Part shown: piece by piece, positions 28,405 to 37,505 of the stretch
Layout: every line of letters begins with the position of its first letter
How positions within the stretch are numbered: position 1 is the first letter of the stretch
Assembly: GCA_963805295.1 (NCBI GenBank)
Contig: CAWDTW010000066.1
Span: 1-64,000, forward strand
DNA length: 64,000 nucleotides
Source: Roseiarcus sp963805295
Lineage (GTDB): Bacteria; Pseudomonadota; Alphaproteobacteria; Rhizobiales; Beijerinckiaceae
Direction: 5' to 3'
Made by a program: the position numbers and the translations under genes
The notes under the pieces: model-generated
What the model was told of the DNA's origin: nothing
Seen by the model: the letters and a program-made list of their open reading frames with translations, nothing else
The model's database searches: none

Positions 28405-29413
28405 TCAGCTTCCCGTGCCGGGGCGGGCGTCAGGCGCCGCGACGCTGACCGGCGCGCCTTGGCCCAGCCCGTCGTCGGGATCCTCGATAATGACGCGCAT
28501 GCGGTAAACGAGGTCCGTGCGCAGGGCCGTGGTTTGTACCGTCTTGGGGGTGAACTCGGCCGTCGGCGAAATGAAGCCGATCGTGCCGTGATAGGTCCTG
28601 GGGTTGCCGTCCGTCGTGACCAGTACGTGCATGCCCGGCGAGATGCGATAAAGATCGGGCTCGTCGATGTAGGCCAGCACGCGCATGGGCCGGTCGATAG
28701 TCAGCGTCAGCACGGTGTCGCCGGACTGGACGATGGCGCCGGGCTCACGCGCGCGGGTCAGGATCACGCCATCGTTGGGCGCACGCAGCACCGTGTCGGT
28801 GAGATCGGTGTCCGCCTTGTCGCTTTGCGCCTTGGCGACGCTAAGCTGGGCGGCAGCGGTGTCGATATCCTCCTGCCGGGCGCCTGCCCGTTGCAGTGAG
28901 AGCGCCTCAGCCGCGGCCGCGACCTTCCCCCTGCGCCGTCTGGTAGGCTTCGCGGGCAAGATCGTAACTGGATCTACTAACCTCATCGGTTCTAACGAGG
29001 GTCGCGTCACGTTCGAATTCCGCCTTGGTTTGGGAGAGCGTTGCCTGGTCCTGGTCCAGGAGCGCAACCGCCTGTGCGATGTCCTGCGGCCGGTTGCCGT
29101 TGCGCTGCTTGGCGAGTTCCGCTGCGTTGACGCTGACCTGCGCGCGGGCTGAGGCCGCCGAGGCTTCGTAGGGTGCTGCGTCGAGCCGCGCCAGCACCGC
29201 GCCGGCCGAGACATGCGCGCCTTCATCAAAGGGAATGTCGGCGATGCGGCCGCCGACACGGAAACCAAGGTCCACCTGCCGGATATCGACATTGCCGCTG
29301 AGCGTCAGGCCGGTCTCACGCCTTCCCCCAAGCAGGCCGAATCCGTGGGCGCCAACCGCCGCAATGACGATCGCTGCAAGGCCAAGAATGGGGATGATGC
29401 GGCGGAGGTTCAT
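28405..29413 (-). pseudogene. HlyD-family membrane fusion protein (YbhG-like), one frameshift
   Basis: It starts MNLRRIIPILGLAAIVIAAV (membrane anchor), then SGNVDIRQVDLGFRVGGRI and FDEGAHVSAGAVLARLD, the first biotinyl-lipoyl half. A long coiled coil follows (QVSVNAAELAKQRNGN, ATLSQTKAEFERDA, SSYDLAREAYQTAQG). At about 28930 a G5 run adds one base; the correct frame resumes as KVAAAAEALSLQRAGARQED and VLRAPNDGVILTRAREPG, the second lipoyl half, ending PVSVAAPDARPGTGS. About 335 residues when joined. The homopolymer lesion could be a sequencing error. It starts 8 bases after the TetR stop and ends 3 bases before the ATPase start. Confidence 0.8.
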
Positions 29414-29420
29414 CGGCGGC

Positions 29421-30059
29421 TTATCTCGACAACCGGTCGAGCACCGCCCGCAGATGATCGGCGATGATGCGCTGGATGATCTCCAGCTCGTCCGGACCGA
29501 TGTCCGTCCAGCCGACCGCTCGCAACGCGGTCTCGCGCGCGACACGGAACACGAGCACCTGGCCCAGGAGCGCGACCGCCCGCAGCCGGGCCTCGCTGTC
29601 GTCGAGCTTTCCGTTCGCAACGATGGTTAGCAGGATGACAACGCGCGCGAGCAAGGGCGCCATCATGCCGTCGTAGATAAGCGTGAACGCCTCTGTCGGA
29701 TCGGCCTGCTCTCGCACGATGAATCGGGCGAGCGAGGCTGTGTTCGCGCTCGTCAAGACCTTCGCCACGTGAGTGTAGATGGCATGGAGCGCCTGACGGG
29801 CGGCTAGCGGATCGTCGGCGTCTCCGCGGGCTCGGTCGGCTTCGGCGATGGCCGGTGCAAGCCGGTCCGCCATCTGCGCGCCGATGTGGCGAGCCGCGGC
29901 GAGATAGAGACCGTCCTTGCCGCCGAAGTGATAGGTGATCGCGGACATGGGCGTGCCCGCGTCTTTCGCGATCGCTCTTGTGCTGGCTCCATTCAGCCCA
30001 AACCGGCCGAAATGCTCGATCGCCACGTCCAGGAGCCTCGAATTTGTTGGTTTGGCCAT
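29421..30059 (-). CDS. TetR-family transcriptional regulator (CecR-like)
   Basis: A 212-residue repressor. The start chosen is MAKPTNSRLLDVAIEHFG, because upstream in-frame residues overlap operator sequence and do not resemble TetR. The helix-turn-helix is GASTRAIAKDAGTPMSAIT-YHFGGKDGLY, typical TetR. The C-terminal domain (LARFIVREQADPTEAF, then LLTIVANG) matches the CecR/YbiH type found with YbhGFSR-type exporters. It heads the exporter operon, and two copies of a 14-base palindrome lie just upstream, consistent with autorepression. Confidence 0.9.
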   Translation of the reverse strand: MAKPTNSRLLDVAIEHFGRFGLNGASTRAIAKDAGTPMSAITYHFGGKDGLYLAAARHIGAQMADRLAPAIAEADRARGDADDPLAARQALHAIYTHVAKVLTSANTASLARFIVREQADPTEAFTLIYDGMMAPLLARVVILLTIVANGKLDDSEARLRAVALLGQVLVFRVARETALRAVGWTDIGPDELEIIQRIIADHLRAVLDRLSR

Positions 30060-30075
30060 TATGACCACCGTAAAG

Positions 30076-30089
30076 TTCGTTCGACCGAA
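30076..30089. promoter_or_regulatory. TetR operator copy, proximal
   Basis: TTCGTTCGACCGAA differs by one base from the perfect palindrome at 30149-30162. It lies 17 bases before the TetR start codon on the minus strand. Confidence 0.7.
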
Positions 30090-30148
30090 TAAGATGGAGA
30101 TCTGCTCCAGCCGAAGCCGTAGGTGGAGAGCACGAAGCCGATATATAG

Positions 30149-30162
30149 TTCGTTCGAACGAA
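30149..30162. promoter_or_regulatory. TetR operator copy, distal perfect palindrome
   Basis: TTCGTTCGAACGAA is a perfect 14-base palindrome, about 90 bases upstream of the TetR start. With the proximal copy it brackets the likely promoter of the exporter operon. Confidence 0.75.
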
Positions 30163-30185
30163 TTAGTCAAGGGCTCGGGTCAATA

Positions 30186-30370
30186 AGCGGAAGGACTTCG
30201 TCGAGCACGACAACATCGAGCCGGGTCAGGTAATCGGCGAGCTGCCCCTGCCGACCGCCACGGGCTTCGCTTTCCAGCCGATTGACGAGGTCGACGACGG
30301 TGTTGAAGTGGCCGCGAGCGCCGCCGCGGATGCAAGCCCAGGCGATGGCGGTAGCCAGATGCGACGAGCG
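30186..30370 (-). pseudogene. IS21 helper ATPase (IstB) fragment
   Basis: On the minus strand: LATAIAWACIRGGARGHF, NTVVDLVNRLESEARGGR, QLADYLTRLDVVVLDEV. These match the sensor and Walker B region of IstB (LA-AI-R-A-VNRLE-E-R-GR-LADYLTRLD-VVLDELGYL). Both ends are missing, and the IstA transposase is not present. Confidence 0.8.
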
Positions 30371-30885
30371 TGCCGGTCGCCGCGAGGAGAGCTTGACAGG
30401 ACTATTTCGCGATCAAGTACGGTCGGCGCCGCTACAGCCGCTTCGGCTCCGCAAAGGGCTCAAAAATCCACGAGTTTCGACGACGCCGCGCTCTGGCTTT
30501 GGTCGCTCAGTGCGCGATGGCCGCTTGGGTGAAGGGTTTCGGGCGCCGGCCCTTTTGCGGACGGTGCTGCAGGCGCCGGGGCCGGCGCTCGAAAGCCTCC
30601 CAAGGAGGAAACCGCGGGGAGGTTGGGGGCTGTTTTTCGAGCGCGCCTATGGGGATTTGAGGAACGCGGACGGCTGGCGAGCGAGGCGTCGGCGGCCGGC
30701 GGCGCTCGGAGTTTTCAGCGGAAGGGACGACGGCGGCTGTTTTCGATGGCGACGATGGGCGGGAGCGAGGCGTTCGCATCGGTCGAAGGAGGATTGGCGA
30801 CCTCCCGCGGACATTGCGCTCTTGTTCCGGCGCGCGGCTGGAGGCGGAGGCGATCGACGGTGCGAGGCGGGATGGATGGCGACGG
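30371..30885. other. Non-coding flank, probably terminal region of the IS91 element
   Basis: There is no supported gene. This GC-rich stretch lies between the IstB scrap and the IS91 transposase. IS91 elements carry non-coding ori/ter ends without inverted repeats, so part of this may belong to the element, but I cannot place the end. Confidence 0.4.
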
Positions 30886-32094
30886 TCATGAGGTGTCGAT
30901 CCTGATCCGGCTCGGGGATGGCGATCGCGCGGGGCGCGGGCCGCCGAACGTCTCGACGACGATCATGCGGCCGCCGCAACACGGGCAGCGGCGCGCAGGC
31001 GAAAGGTGATCGGCCTGACTGTCGGCCCCGGCGCACGAGGGCTGGGGCGCATTCTCCGTCGCGGCGAGCAGTTGTCGGGCGCGCTCGATGTTCTGAGCGC
31101 GAACCGGGCCGGCGAACAGGCCGTAGTGGCGGATGCGGTGGAAGCCGCTCGGCAGCACGTGCAGGAGAAAGCGGCGGATGAACTCGTGGGCGTCGAGCGT
31201 CATGGTCTTGAGCCGGTCGCGTCCTTTGATGCGGTAGTCCTTCCATTTGAAGGTGACGCCCTTCTCGTTGAGCGCGATGAGCCGGGCGTTCGAGATCGCG
31301 ACGCGGTGGGTGTAGCGCGACAGGTAGGCGAGGACGGCCTTCGGTCCGGCGAACGGTCTCTTGGCGTAGACGACCCACTCGGAGCGGCGCAGCGGCGCGA
31401 GGGCGGCGTCGAAGGCGCTCTTGTCGGCGAGCGGGGCGAGGTCGCCGAAGAAGGCGAGGCGTCCGGCGGCATGCAGGGCCGCGAGCCCTTCGAGAAAGAG
31501 GCGGCGGAACAGGCGGGAGAGCACGCGCACGGGCAGGAAGAAGCCGGGCTTGCAGGCGATCCAGCGCGAACCATCCGGCGACAGGCCGCCGCCGGGAACG
31601 ATGACGTGGACGTGCGGATGGTGGGTCAGCGCCGAGCCCCAGGTGTGCAGTACGGCGGTGAGGCCGATGCGCGCGCCGAGATGCTTCGGGTCCGCGGCGA
31701 TCGTGGTCAGCGTCTCGGCGGCGGTCCTGAACAGGAGGTCGTAGACGGCCGCCTTGTTCTGGAACGCGACGGCGCCGATCGCGGCCGGCAGGGTGAAGAC
31801 GACGTGATAGTAGGGAACCGGCAGAAGCTCCGCCTCGCGGTCTTCGAGCCATTGCCGCGCGGCGGCCGCCTGGCACTTCGGGCAGTGACGATTCCGGCAG
31901 GAGTTGTATGCGACGCGCTCGTGCGCGCAGTCCTCGCAGCGCTCGACGTGGCCGCCGAGCGCGGCTGTGCGACAGGTCTCGATCGCCGACATCACCTTCA
32001 ACTGGGCGAGGCTCGCGTGACCAGCGTTGGCCTTCCGCCATGCCGCCCCATGAGCGCGAAAGACGTCGGCGACCTCGAGGGGAGGCCGCGCCAC
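30886..32094 (-). CDS. IS91-family transposase (Y2 HUH rolling-circle)
   Basis: A 402-residue protein with an N-terminal zinc-binding region (CEDCAHERVAYNSCRNRHCP, then KCQ) and the HUH motif in HHPHVHVIVPGGG. The two-tyrosine motif YLSRYTHRVAISN is the catalytic Y2 of IS91. GHFTFKWKDY-type strands (VTFKWKDYRIKGRDRL) follow. A second CXXC (CPCCGGR) lies near the C-terminus. It nicks and transfers one DNA strand by rolling-circle transposition. The gene starts 10 bases after the integrase stop. No frameshift is seen. Confidence 0.93.
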   Translation of the reverse strand: MARPPLEVADVFRAHGAAWRKANAGHASLAQLKVMSAIETCRTAALGGHVERCEDCAHERVAYNSCRNRHCPKCQAAAARQWLEDREAELLPVPYYHVVFTLPAAIGAVAFQNKAAVYDLLFRTAAETLTTIAADPKHLGARIGLTAVLHTWGSALTHHPHVHVIVPGGGLSPDGSRWIACKPGFFLPVRVLSRLFRRLFLEGLAALHAAGRLAFFGDLAPLADKSAFDAALAPLRRSEWVVYAKRPFAGPKAVLAYLSRYTHRVAISNARLIALNEKGVTFKWKDYRIKGRDRLKTMTLDAHEFIRRFLLHVLPSGFHRIRHYGLFAGPVRAQNIERARQLLAATENAPQPSCAGADSQADHLSPARRCPCCGGRMIVVETFGGPRPARSPSPSRIRIDTS

Positions 32095-32104
32095 GCGGCC
32101 GTGG

Positions 32105-32980
32105 TCAGGCGGGCGGCGTTTTCTTCGTCAGGCTGACGCCCAGCCGGTCCAGCGGGCTCTTGATGTCGCGGACCGTATTGATGGCGACGCGGGTGTAGAG
32201 CGCGGTCGTCTCGAGCTTGGCGTGCCCCAACAACACCTGGATCACGCGAATGTCGACGCCCTGTTCGAGCAGGTGGGTCGCAAAGCTGTGCCGGAGCGTA
32301 TGGGGAGAAACGCGCTTGGAGATTCCAGCCAGGTCTTTGGCGGCGGTGACGGCGCGGTTGAGCTGACGCGCGGTCACAGGATTGATCGGGTTCTGGCCGG
32401 GAAACAGCCAGACCTGCGGCCGCGCCGCCTTCCACCATTCGCGCAGGAGCTGGAGCAGTTGGGGCGACAGCATCACATCGCGATCCCGCTGTCCCTTGCC
32501 CTGCTCGACCCGGAGCATCATGCGCCCACTGTCGATGTCGGACACCTTCAGGTGGGCGACCTCTGACACCCTGAGGCCCGCGCCGTAGGCGACGCTGAGC
32601 GCGGCCTTGTACTTGAGGCTCGGCGCGGCCTGGAGGAGACGTGCCACCTCCTCCTGGCTCAGGACGACCGGCGCCTTGCGCGGCTCGGTCACGGTCCTCA
32701 GAGGACGAACGAGGTCGGGCTTTTCGAGCGTCACGGTGAAAAAGAACCGCAGCGCCGTGATGGCGGAGTTGATCGTCGAGGGGCTGGCCTGCTGCTGCGC
32801 CATATGCAGTTGATAGCGGCGAAGGTCCTCGCTCGTCGCCGTACCCGGCGACCGGTCGAGGAAGGTTGCGAACTTCTTCACGTTGCGAACGTAGTCCCTC
32901 TTCGTGTCTTCGCTGAACCGGCGCGACGTCATGTCGTCGATCAAGCGCTGACGCAGCGGGCTGACGGGTTTCTTGGACAT
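32105..32980 (-). CDS. IS91-associated tyrosine recombinase
   Basis: A 291-residue XerD-like integrase that commonly precedes the IS91 transposase. The N-terminal SAM-like domain (KRDYVRNVKKFATFLDRSPG) is followed by the catalytic domain with Arg in GAGLRVSEVAHLKVSD, HTLRHSFATHLLEQG (H-x-x-R), LLGHAKLETTALYTRV (His and nucleophile Tyr). All catalytic residues are present. AGGAGCTTTCC is positioned before the ATG. With the transposase it forms a two-gene IS91-type element. Confidence 0.92.
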   Translation of the reverse strand: MSKKPVSPLRQRLIDDMTSRRFSEDTKRDYVRNVKKFATFLDRSPGTATSEDLRRYQLHMAQQQASPSTINSAITALRFFFTVTLEKPDLVRPLRTVTEPRKAPVVLSQEEVARLLQAAPSLKYKAALSVAYGAGLRVSEVAHLKVSDIDSGRMMLRVEQGKGQRDRDVMLSPQLLQLLREWWKAARPQVWLFPGQNPINPVTARQLNRAVTAAKDLAGISKRVSPHTLRHSFATHLLEQGVDIRVIQVLLGHAKLETTALYTRVAINTVRDIKSPLDRLGVSLTKKTPPA

Positions 32981-33191
32981 GGAAAGCTCCTGTCTCGCAT
33001 GGGGTTGAACCCCACGATCTTGAGACAGGGCCGCGCTTTCTCGTGGGTCCTTACCCCCGCGCCCTCTCCGCTCGCTCGCCGCCCCTACCGCGCGAGCGGT
33101 TTAGTCCATGGGCGGACCTTTGTCGTTCCCGGGCGATGCTGGAAGGCAGCTGTCCTGCCCAATCCTGCCTTCCACGCCATCTCAAGGTGGC

Positions 33192-33231
33192 AGCTGGATC
33201 ACGCGAGTCACAGCTGGATCACGCGAGTCCC
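33192..33231. repeat. Tandem 20-bp repeat
   Basis: CAGCTGGATCACGCGAGTCA is followed immediately by a second copy CAGCTGGATCACGCGAGTCC. No gene overlaps. Confidence 0.85.
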
Positions 33232-33387
33232 TGCCGCGAATGCCTCTGATAGTGCGGACTACGACAAACACACCATCGCGTTCTGAGCGCCGGGGCTTCA
33301 GGGCGAACCGCGAGGCGGTCCCGAATTCGAACTACTGCATTCGGGTCGTGACCGACCGCGGTTGGGCGGAGTGTTGCGGTGCGAAGA

Positions 33388-34163
33388 TCACTCCGCTCGC
33401 GGCCCAATCGACGGCGTTGTCGGAGGCGGCGGGCTGCGGCTGGCCCGGAAGACGACCTTCTTCTCGGTTGGCGGCGGCGGCGGGCGGCGCATGGCCCGCA
33501 GGATGACCTTGTTCCCGGTTGGCGGCGGCGGCGGGCTGGGCATGGCCCGCAGGACGACCTTGCTTCCGGTTGACGGCGGCGGTGGGCTGGGCATGACCCG
33601 CAAGGTGACCTTCCTCCCGGTCGGCGGCGGCGGCGAGCTGGGCATGGCCCGCAGGACGACCTTCCCGGTTGGCGGCGGCGGGCTGCGCAGGGCATGCACC
33701 CTGACCTTCTTCTGCTCGGTCGGCGGGGGTGGGAGGCGCAGGGCATGCACCCTGACCTTCTGCTCGTCCGGCGGTGGCGGGCTGGGCATGGCCCGCAGGA
33801 CGACCTTCCCGGTCGGCGGCGGCGGGCTGGGCATGGCCCGCAGGACGAGCTTCTTCCCGGACTTTGTCCTTGCCTGACCTGAGGAGCGGCCGGTTTTGCT
33901 GAAGCAGGCGCGATAACCGGTCTTGCCGAGACGGGCCTCGGGGGCACGGCCTCGTCCACATCGACATCGTCGAAGTCGGGCGGCAGGTCGTCGAACTCGT
34001 CCACTTCGGGCGAGGCGATCGGAGGCAGCTTCAGCTCCATCGCGCGCGGTCGCCGCACGAGCGCCGGGTTGACGATCTCGACGCGCTTCCGTTCGAAGTC
34101 GGCAATCGCTTCCCCGTGCAGCCGAACGGCCTCGTCGCCGTCCTCCTGATCGACCGCCACCAT
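33388..34163 (-). pseudogene. Proline-rich VNTR protein, probably frameshifted
   Basis: The minus strand begins MVAVDQEDGDEAVRLHGEAI, an acidic hydrophilic domain ending VDEFDDLPPDFDDVDVDEAV (about residues 1-85). Next comes a block of about nine imperfect 48-63-bp repeats. In the most natural frame these encode VVLRAMPSPPPPTGK-type units (Pro-rich with a basic spacer), ending TPSIGPRAE at 33388. The acidic start and the Pro-rich units are in different frames, so a frameshift near 33870 is likely. All three frames are open through the repeats because unit lengths are multiples of three. No family is recognised. Confidence 0.45.
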
Positions 34164-34202
34164 AAGCGCGGTGATGCTCTGCGGCTCGGCGAGGCTGTTG
34201 TG

Positions 34203-34383
34203 TCAGAAATACAATATATCACTGTACATCTGCAGCGGGGAGGCGATGTCGATGCCGTAGACCCGCCGCCACTTGGCGCGCCGATTGTAGACGGTGGACC
34301 GGGTGCAGCCGGCGACCCGGGCCAGCCGTCCCGCCCAGTTGTCCGCGCCCGGCGTTGGGTCCGAGCGCCAGGCGACGGCGACC
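34203..34383 (-). CDS. Small helix-turn-helix-like fragment
   Basis: On the minus strand: NWAGRLARVAGCTRSTVYNR, then RAKWRRVYGIDI ending at 34203. The spacing A-L-A-V-AGCTRSTVYN resembles a helix-turn-helix that recognises DNA. It directly follows the stop of the MITE-interrupted gene on the same strand. No clear start codon is present, so this is a tentative call. Confidence 0.35.
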
Positions 34384-35728
34384 TTAGTCGTCGAGCGCGA
34401 GCAGCGCGTGGTAGCCCCGCGTCGTGATGCCCGCGACGACGTCAAGATGCAGCACCTCCTGCTCGACGAAGGGCACCAGCCAGGTTCCGAACGAGTAACG
34501 CACCCAGCGGCCCTCCTCGCGCCGGTGCGACAGCAAGTAGATCGCCCGCTGAAGCCACCACACCGTGGGCTGCGGCGTGTCCCGCAGGAACTCCTCCGGG
34601 GACAAGAAGTCGAAGAACTTCTGGTCGGCCTCGCTCATGTTCGCGAGCTTCTCCCGCGCGGCGGCGACGATGGACAGGACGAACGAGGAGTGCGCGGTGA
34701 TGTCCTCCCGGACGCTTCGATCGACGGTCTGGGCCTCGACGAGCGACAAGGTCCCCTCCTGATGCATCTGCTGCAGGCGGACGACCTTGTCGTAGAACGC
34801 CACGGACAGGTGCAGCTTCTTGCCGTGCAGCTTTTGGAGCATGAAGCCGCTCAACCAGTTCTCATGGGGGTCCTGGTCCGGGGGGTGGAACGGCTTGAAT
34901 CGCAGGCCGAGGTGCCTAGCAGGCTGTCGGACTTAAACTCTAAGTCATTGATGTAATTGTAGTTTGCTTTTTCGTGCCTAACGGAAAACTGCAATGATAT
35001 CAATATGTTGGCGATCAGAGGCACCCCGAGTCCGACAGGCTGCTAGCGTTGTCGATGATCCCCCGACCCCGCGCGATGGTCTGCCCGTAAATAAGGGTCC
35101 CCACCTGCAGAAAATCAGTCACGTTCGTCACGGCCTTGGTCGCCGCATATTGCACGCTAACCAGGTGGAAGTGGCCGCGCTCGATGACGAGCTTCGTTTC
35201 GGCATCGAACAGGGATTTGGGTTCGCTCATGGCCTCGAGAAATTCGAAGCCCAGGCGAAAGGCGCGCGTCATCGCCGCCCAACTCGAGGAGGGCCAGATG
35301 TGCGCCACGCCCGTTTGCGGATCGATGAAGGCGGCCGACGTTGTTCCCGACGGTCAAACTGGTCGGATTATAGTCGACGGTGAGCCAGGCCCAGCGGCCG
35401 TCCTTGGCGACGCGCAGCTTGACCGCGACGCGAACCCGCATCTTGGGCTGATCGGCCCATTCCAGGATGACCTGGCCGTATCCGCCGCCGTCTTCGGTCT
35501 CGGTCCAGGAACAGCTGGTCTTAGGGTCCCGGTTGTTGGCATAGTATGGACGGTACGCGCGGCCGTCGAAGAGCTTGACGTCGTCCTCGTGCGGCGAGCA
35601 CACCGCCCCGAGCAGTCGTGACAGGCTCCCGAACTTGGGCTCCGCACTGGAAGCGTCGCTGGCGGAGGCGGAGCCTTCAGGGTTAGACACGCAACAATCG
35701 AGTCGCCGACGATGTATTCGGTAGCCAT
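34384..35728 (-). pseudogene. Unknown gene interrupted by a MITE and a frameshift
   Basis: It starts MATEYIVGDSI after AGAGAGGGTGTCAAG. The main frame reads EPKFGSLSRLLGAVCSPHED, LFDGRAYRPYYANNRDPK, and ADQPKMRVRVAVKLRVAKDG. A one-base frameshift near 35345 leads to AAFIDPQTGVAHIWPSSSWA and VIERGHFHLVSVQYAATKAV. The MITE at 34916-35046 then interrupts IIDNA. Removing the MITE and one CTAG copy rejoins IIDNA to RHLGLRFKPFHPPDQDP in frame. The C-terminal half (WLSGFMLQKLHGKKLHLSVA) runs to 34384. The intact protein would have about 400 residues. No known domain was recognised; an ATPase or nuclease motif is not visible. Confidence 0.6.
34916..35046. mobile_element. 131-bp MITE copy 1, flanked by CTAG
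   Basis: Ends CTAGCAGGCTGTCGGACT and AGTCCGACAGGCTGCTAG form 18-bp terminal inverted repeats with one mismatch. The interior can form a long imperfect hairpin (ATTGAT...GCAGTTT / AAAACTGCAATGATATCAAT-like arms). CTAG at both ends looks like the target duplication. It is about 97 percent identical to the copy at 42179-42309. Confidence 0.9.
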
Positions 35729-36028
35729 CTTGACACCCTCTCTTGGCTCAAGCCTGCAGTGGCGGACAAAGATATACGGCTATATATTCCTGGTAGGTTG
35801 GACAAAGGGGGGAGAACAACAACCCCAAGAACATCTACCTCTTTGGTCACTTTGCCGACTTATACACTAGAGTTTGTCCAGATTCCCAACACTACCAAAG
35901 CTATATACGTTTTGGTCAGTGCGTCTATTGTGATATATTTCGTTATGAATAATGAATAACCGAGTCGCTGATGATGTATTCGGTTACCGTCTTGACGCCC
36001 TCTCTTGGCTCGGCCTGCACTGGTGAAC

Positions 36029-37289
36029 CTCACGAATCCCCTCATTTTGAAGGACTCGAAAACGCCTGAATTTTTGATTCTCGCGCATGGCGATGTGGCG
36101 AATCGTGCGGGCAGGCGGGGATGCGCAAGTCGATCGATCAGATGGAATTGGTTCATGATTTTCTGAAGCGCGCGTTTTCGGGGAGCTTGCACGCCAAGCG
36201 GATTCTTTCGCTGGCCAATGGGACGTTGGGGGTTCTGACGGGGGCGTCGTTGGCCGTTTCGGTCATCGGGCACGCGCTGGCGCAAGCGCGCGGTCTGATG
36301 GACAGACACGCGATCAAACAGGTCGATCGCCTGCTGAGCAACGCCGGGGTCGTCGTAGGGGACCTGTTCGCGCCATGGGCGCGCGAGGTCGTGGGCCAGC
36401 GCAAGGCGATCGTCGTGGCGATGGATTGGACCGATTTCGACGCCGACAATCAGGCCACGCTCGCTTTGAACCTCATCACGCGCCACGGCCGGGCGACGCC
36501 GCTCCTGTGGCTGACGGTCGACAAGGACGAACTGAAGGACCGGCGCAACGACTTCGAAGACCTCTGCCTGACGCGTTTGAAGGCGATCCTGCCCGAGGGC
36601 GTGGCGGTGACGATCCTGGCCGATCGCGGCTTCGGCGACGTCAAACTGTTCGAATTCCTCGAAAGCCTCGGCTTCGGCTACGTCATCCGCTTTCGCGGCA
36701 ACGTTCATGTGACCGCGGCGGACGGTGAGACGCGCCTGGCCGCCGACTGGGTCGGCAAGAAAGGGCGCGCGCGCCTTCTGCGCGGCGCCGAACTCACCGC
36801 CGCCCGCCACAAGGTCGGCGCGGCGGTCTGCGTCCACGCCAAGGGGATGAAGGAGGCTTGGCATCTGGCCGCCAGCGATGCGACCGCGAGCGCCTCCCAG
36901 ATCGTCAACCTCTACGCCAAACGATGGACGATCGAGCCGGGGTTCCGCGACACCAAGGATTTGCGTTTCGGCATGGGCCTGAGCGTCCTGCGCATCGGCG
37001 ATCCGCAACGGCGCGACCGTCTGCTGCTGCTCAACGCCTTGGCGATCCTCCTCCTGACCCTGCTCGGCGCGGCCGGCGAAAGCCTCGGCATGGACCGATC
37101 GCTCAGAACCAGCACGATCAAACGCCGCGTCCATTCGCTGTTTCGCCAGGGCTGCCTGCTCTACGATCTCATCCCCAACATGCCCGAGCAACGCTTGAGA
37201 CCGCTTGTTGAAAAATACGAAGAATTCCTAAACCAAAACAACGCTTTCACACAAACCTTCGGCCCCGCCTGAATGAGGGGATGCGTGAG
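36029..37289 (+). mobile_element. IS4-family insertion sequence with 9-bp target duplication
   Basis: Inverted ends CTCACGAATCCCCTCATT (36029-36046) and AATGAGGGGATGCGTGAG (37272-37289). CTGGTGAAC is present on both sides (36020-36028 and 37290-37298), a clean 9-bp duplication as expected for IS4/IS10-type. This makes it one of the most recent insertions in the window. Confidence 0.93.
36121..37272 (+). CDS. IS4-family transposase
   Basis: A 383-residue protein. DDE signature: AIVVAMDWTDFDADN (first Asp), VTILADRGFGDVKLFEFLES (second Asp) and the YREK-type block YAKRWTIEPGFRDTKDLRFG with the catalytic Glu. It starts MRKSIDQMELVHDFLKRAF. Reading frame and both termini are intact, so the element may be active. 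It differs from the IS4 at 16429. Confidence 0.92.
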   Translation: MRKSIDQMELVHDFLKRAFSGSLHAKRILSLANGTLGVLTGASLAVSVIGHALAQARGLMDRHAIKQVDRLLSNAGVVVGDLFAPWAREVVGQRKAIVVAMDWTDFDADNQATLALNLITRHGRATPLLWLTVDKDELKDRRNDFEDLCLTRLKAILPEGVAVTILADRGFGDVKLFEFLESLGFGYVIRFRGNVHVTAADGETRLAADWVGKKGRARLLRGAELTAARHKVGAAVCVHAKGMKEAWHLAASDATASASQIVNLYAKRWTIEPGFRDTKDLRFGMGLSVLRIGDPQRRDRLLLLNALAILLLTLLGAAGESLGMDRSLRTSTIKRRVHSLFRQGCLLYDLIPNMPEQRLRPLVEKYEEFLNQNNAFTQTFGPA

Positions 37290-37505
37290 CTGGTGAACAA
37301 AAGCCAGCTGTTGTTTAGTCTTGGTGGTTGGACAAATGGGGGGCAACAATGGGTTATTTGTCCAAATTTATACCAAGTACGACTACTTCTTCGTTCGCGT
37401 AGCCCCAAATTATACACTAAAGAGATGGTTAGAATGGCCAACACTCCAGATGTTGTACATGGTGTGTTCTGTATAATCTTGGGATATATTTTGTAATGAA
37501 TGAAT

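Larger units (their letters stand above)
30886..33060 (-). mobile_element. IS91-type element with integrase and transposase
   Basis: Two co-oriented genes in the standard order (tyrosine recombinase, then Y2 transposase). The span given is the minimum coding extent plus the promoter side; termini lack inverted repeats and were not resolved. GGGGTTGAACCCC at 33001-33013 is a palindrome just upstream of the recombinase. Confidence 0.75.
35699..37505. repeat. AT-rich 263-bp tandem duplication split by an IS4 element
   Basis: Unit 1 (35699-35961) starts CGAGTCGCCGACGATGTATT (the 5' end of the neighbouring gene, read in reverse), then an AT-rich stretch with GGTTGGACAAAGGGGGG, TTATACACTAGAG and GATATATTTCGTTATGAAT. 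Unit 2 begins at 35962 (CGAGTCGCTGATGATGTATT) and, after removing the IS at 36029-37289, continues with GGTTGGACAAATGGGGGG, TTATACACTAAAG, GATATATTTTGTAATGAAT to about 37505. The units are clearly diverged, so the duplication is old. Short open frames inside (35759-35959 and 37281-37496) are not supported as genes. Confidence 0.75.

Noticed and set aside
35759..35959. Short open frame in the AT-rich repeat as a small protein
   Set aside because: The corresponding stretch of the second repeat unit does not keep the frame, so protein-level selection is unlikely.
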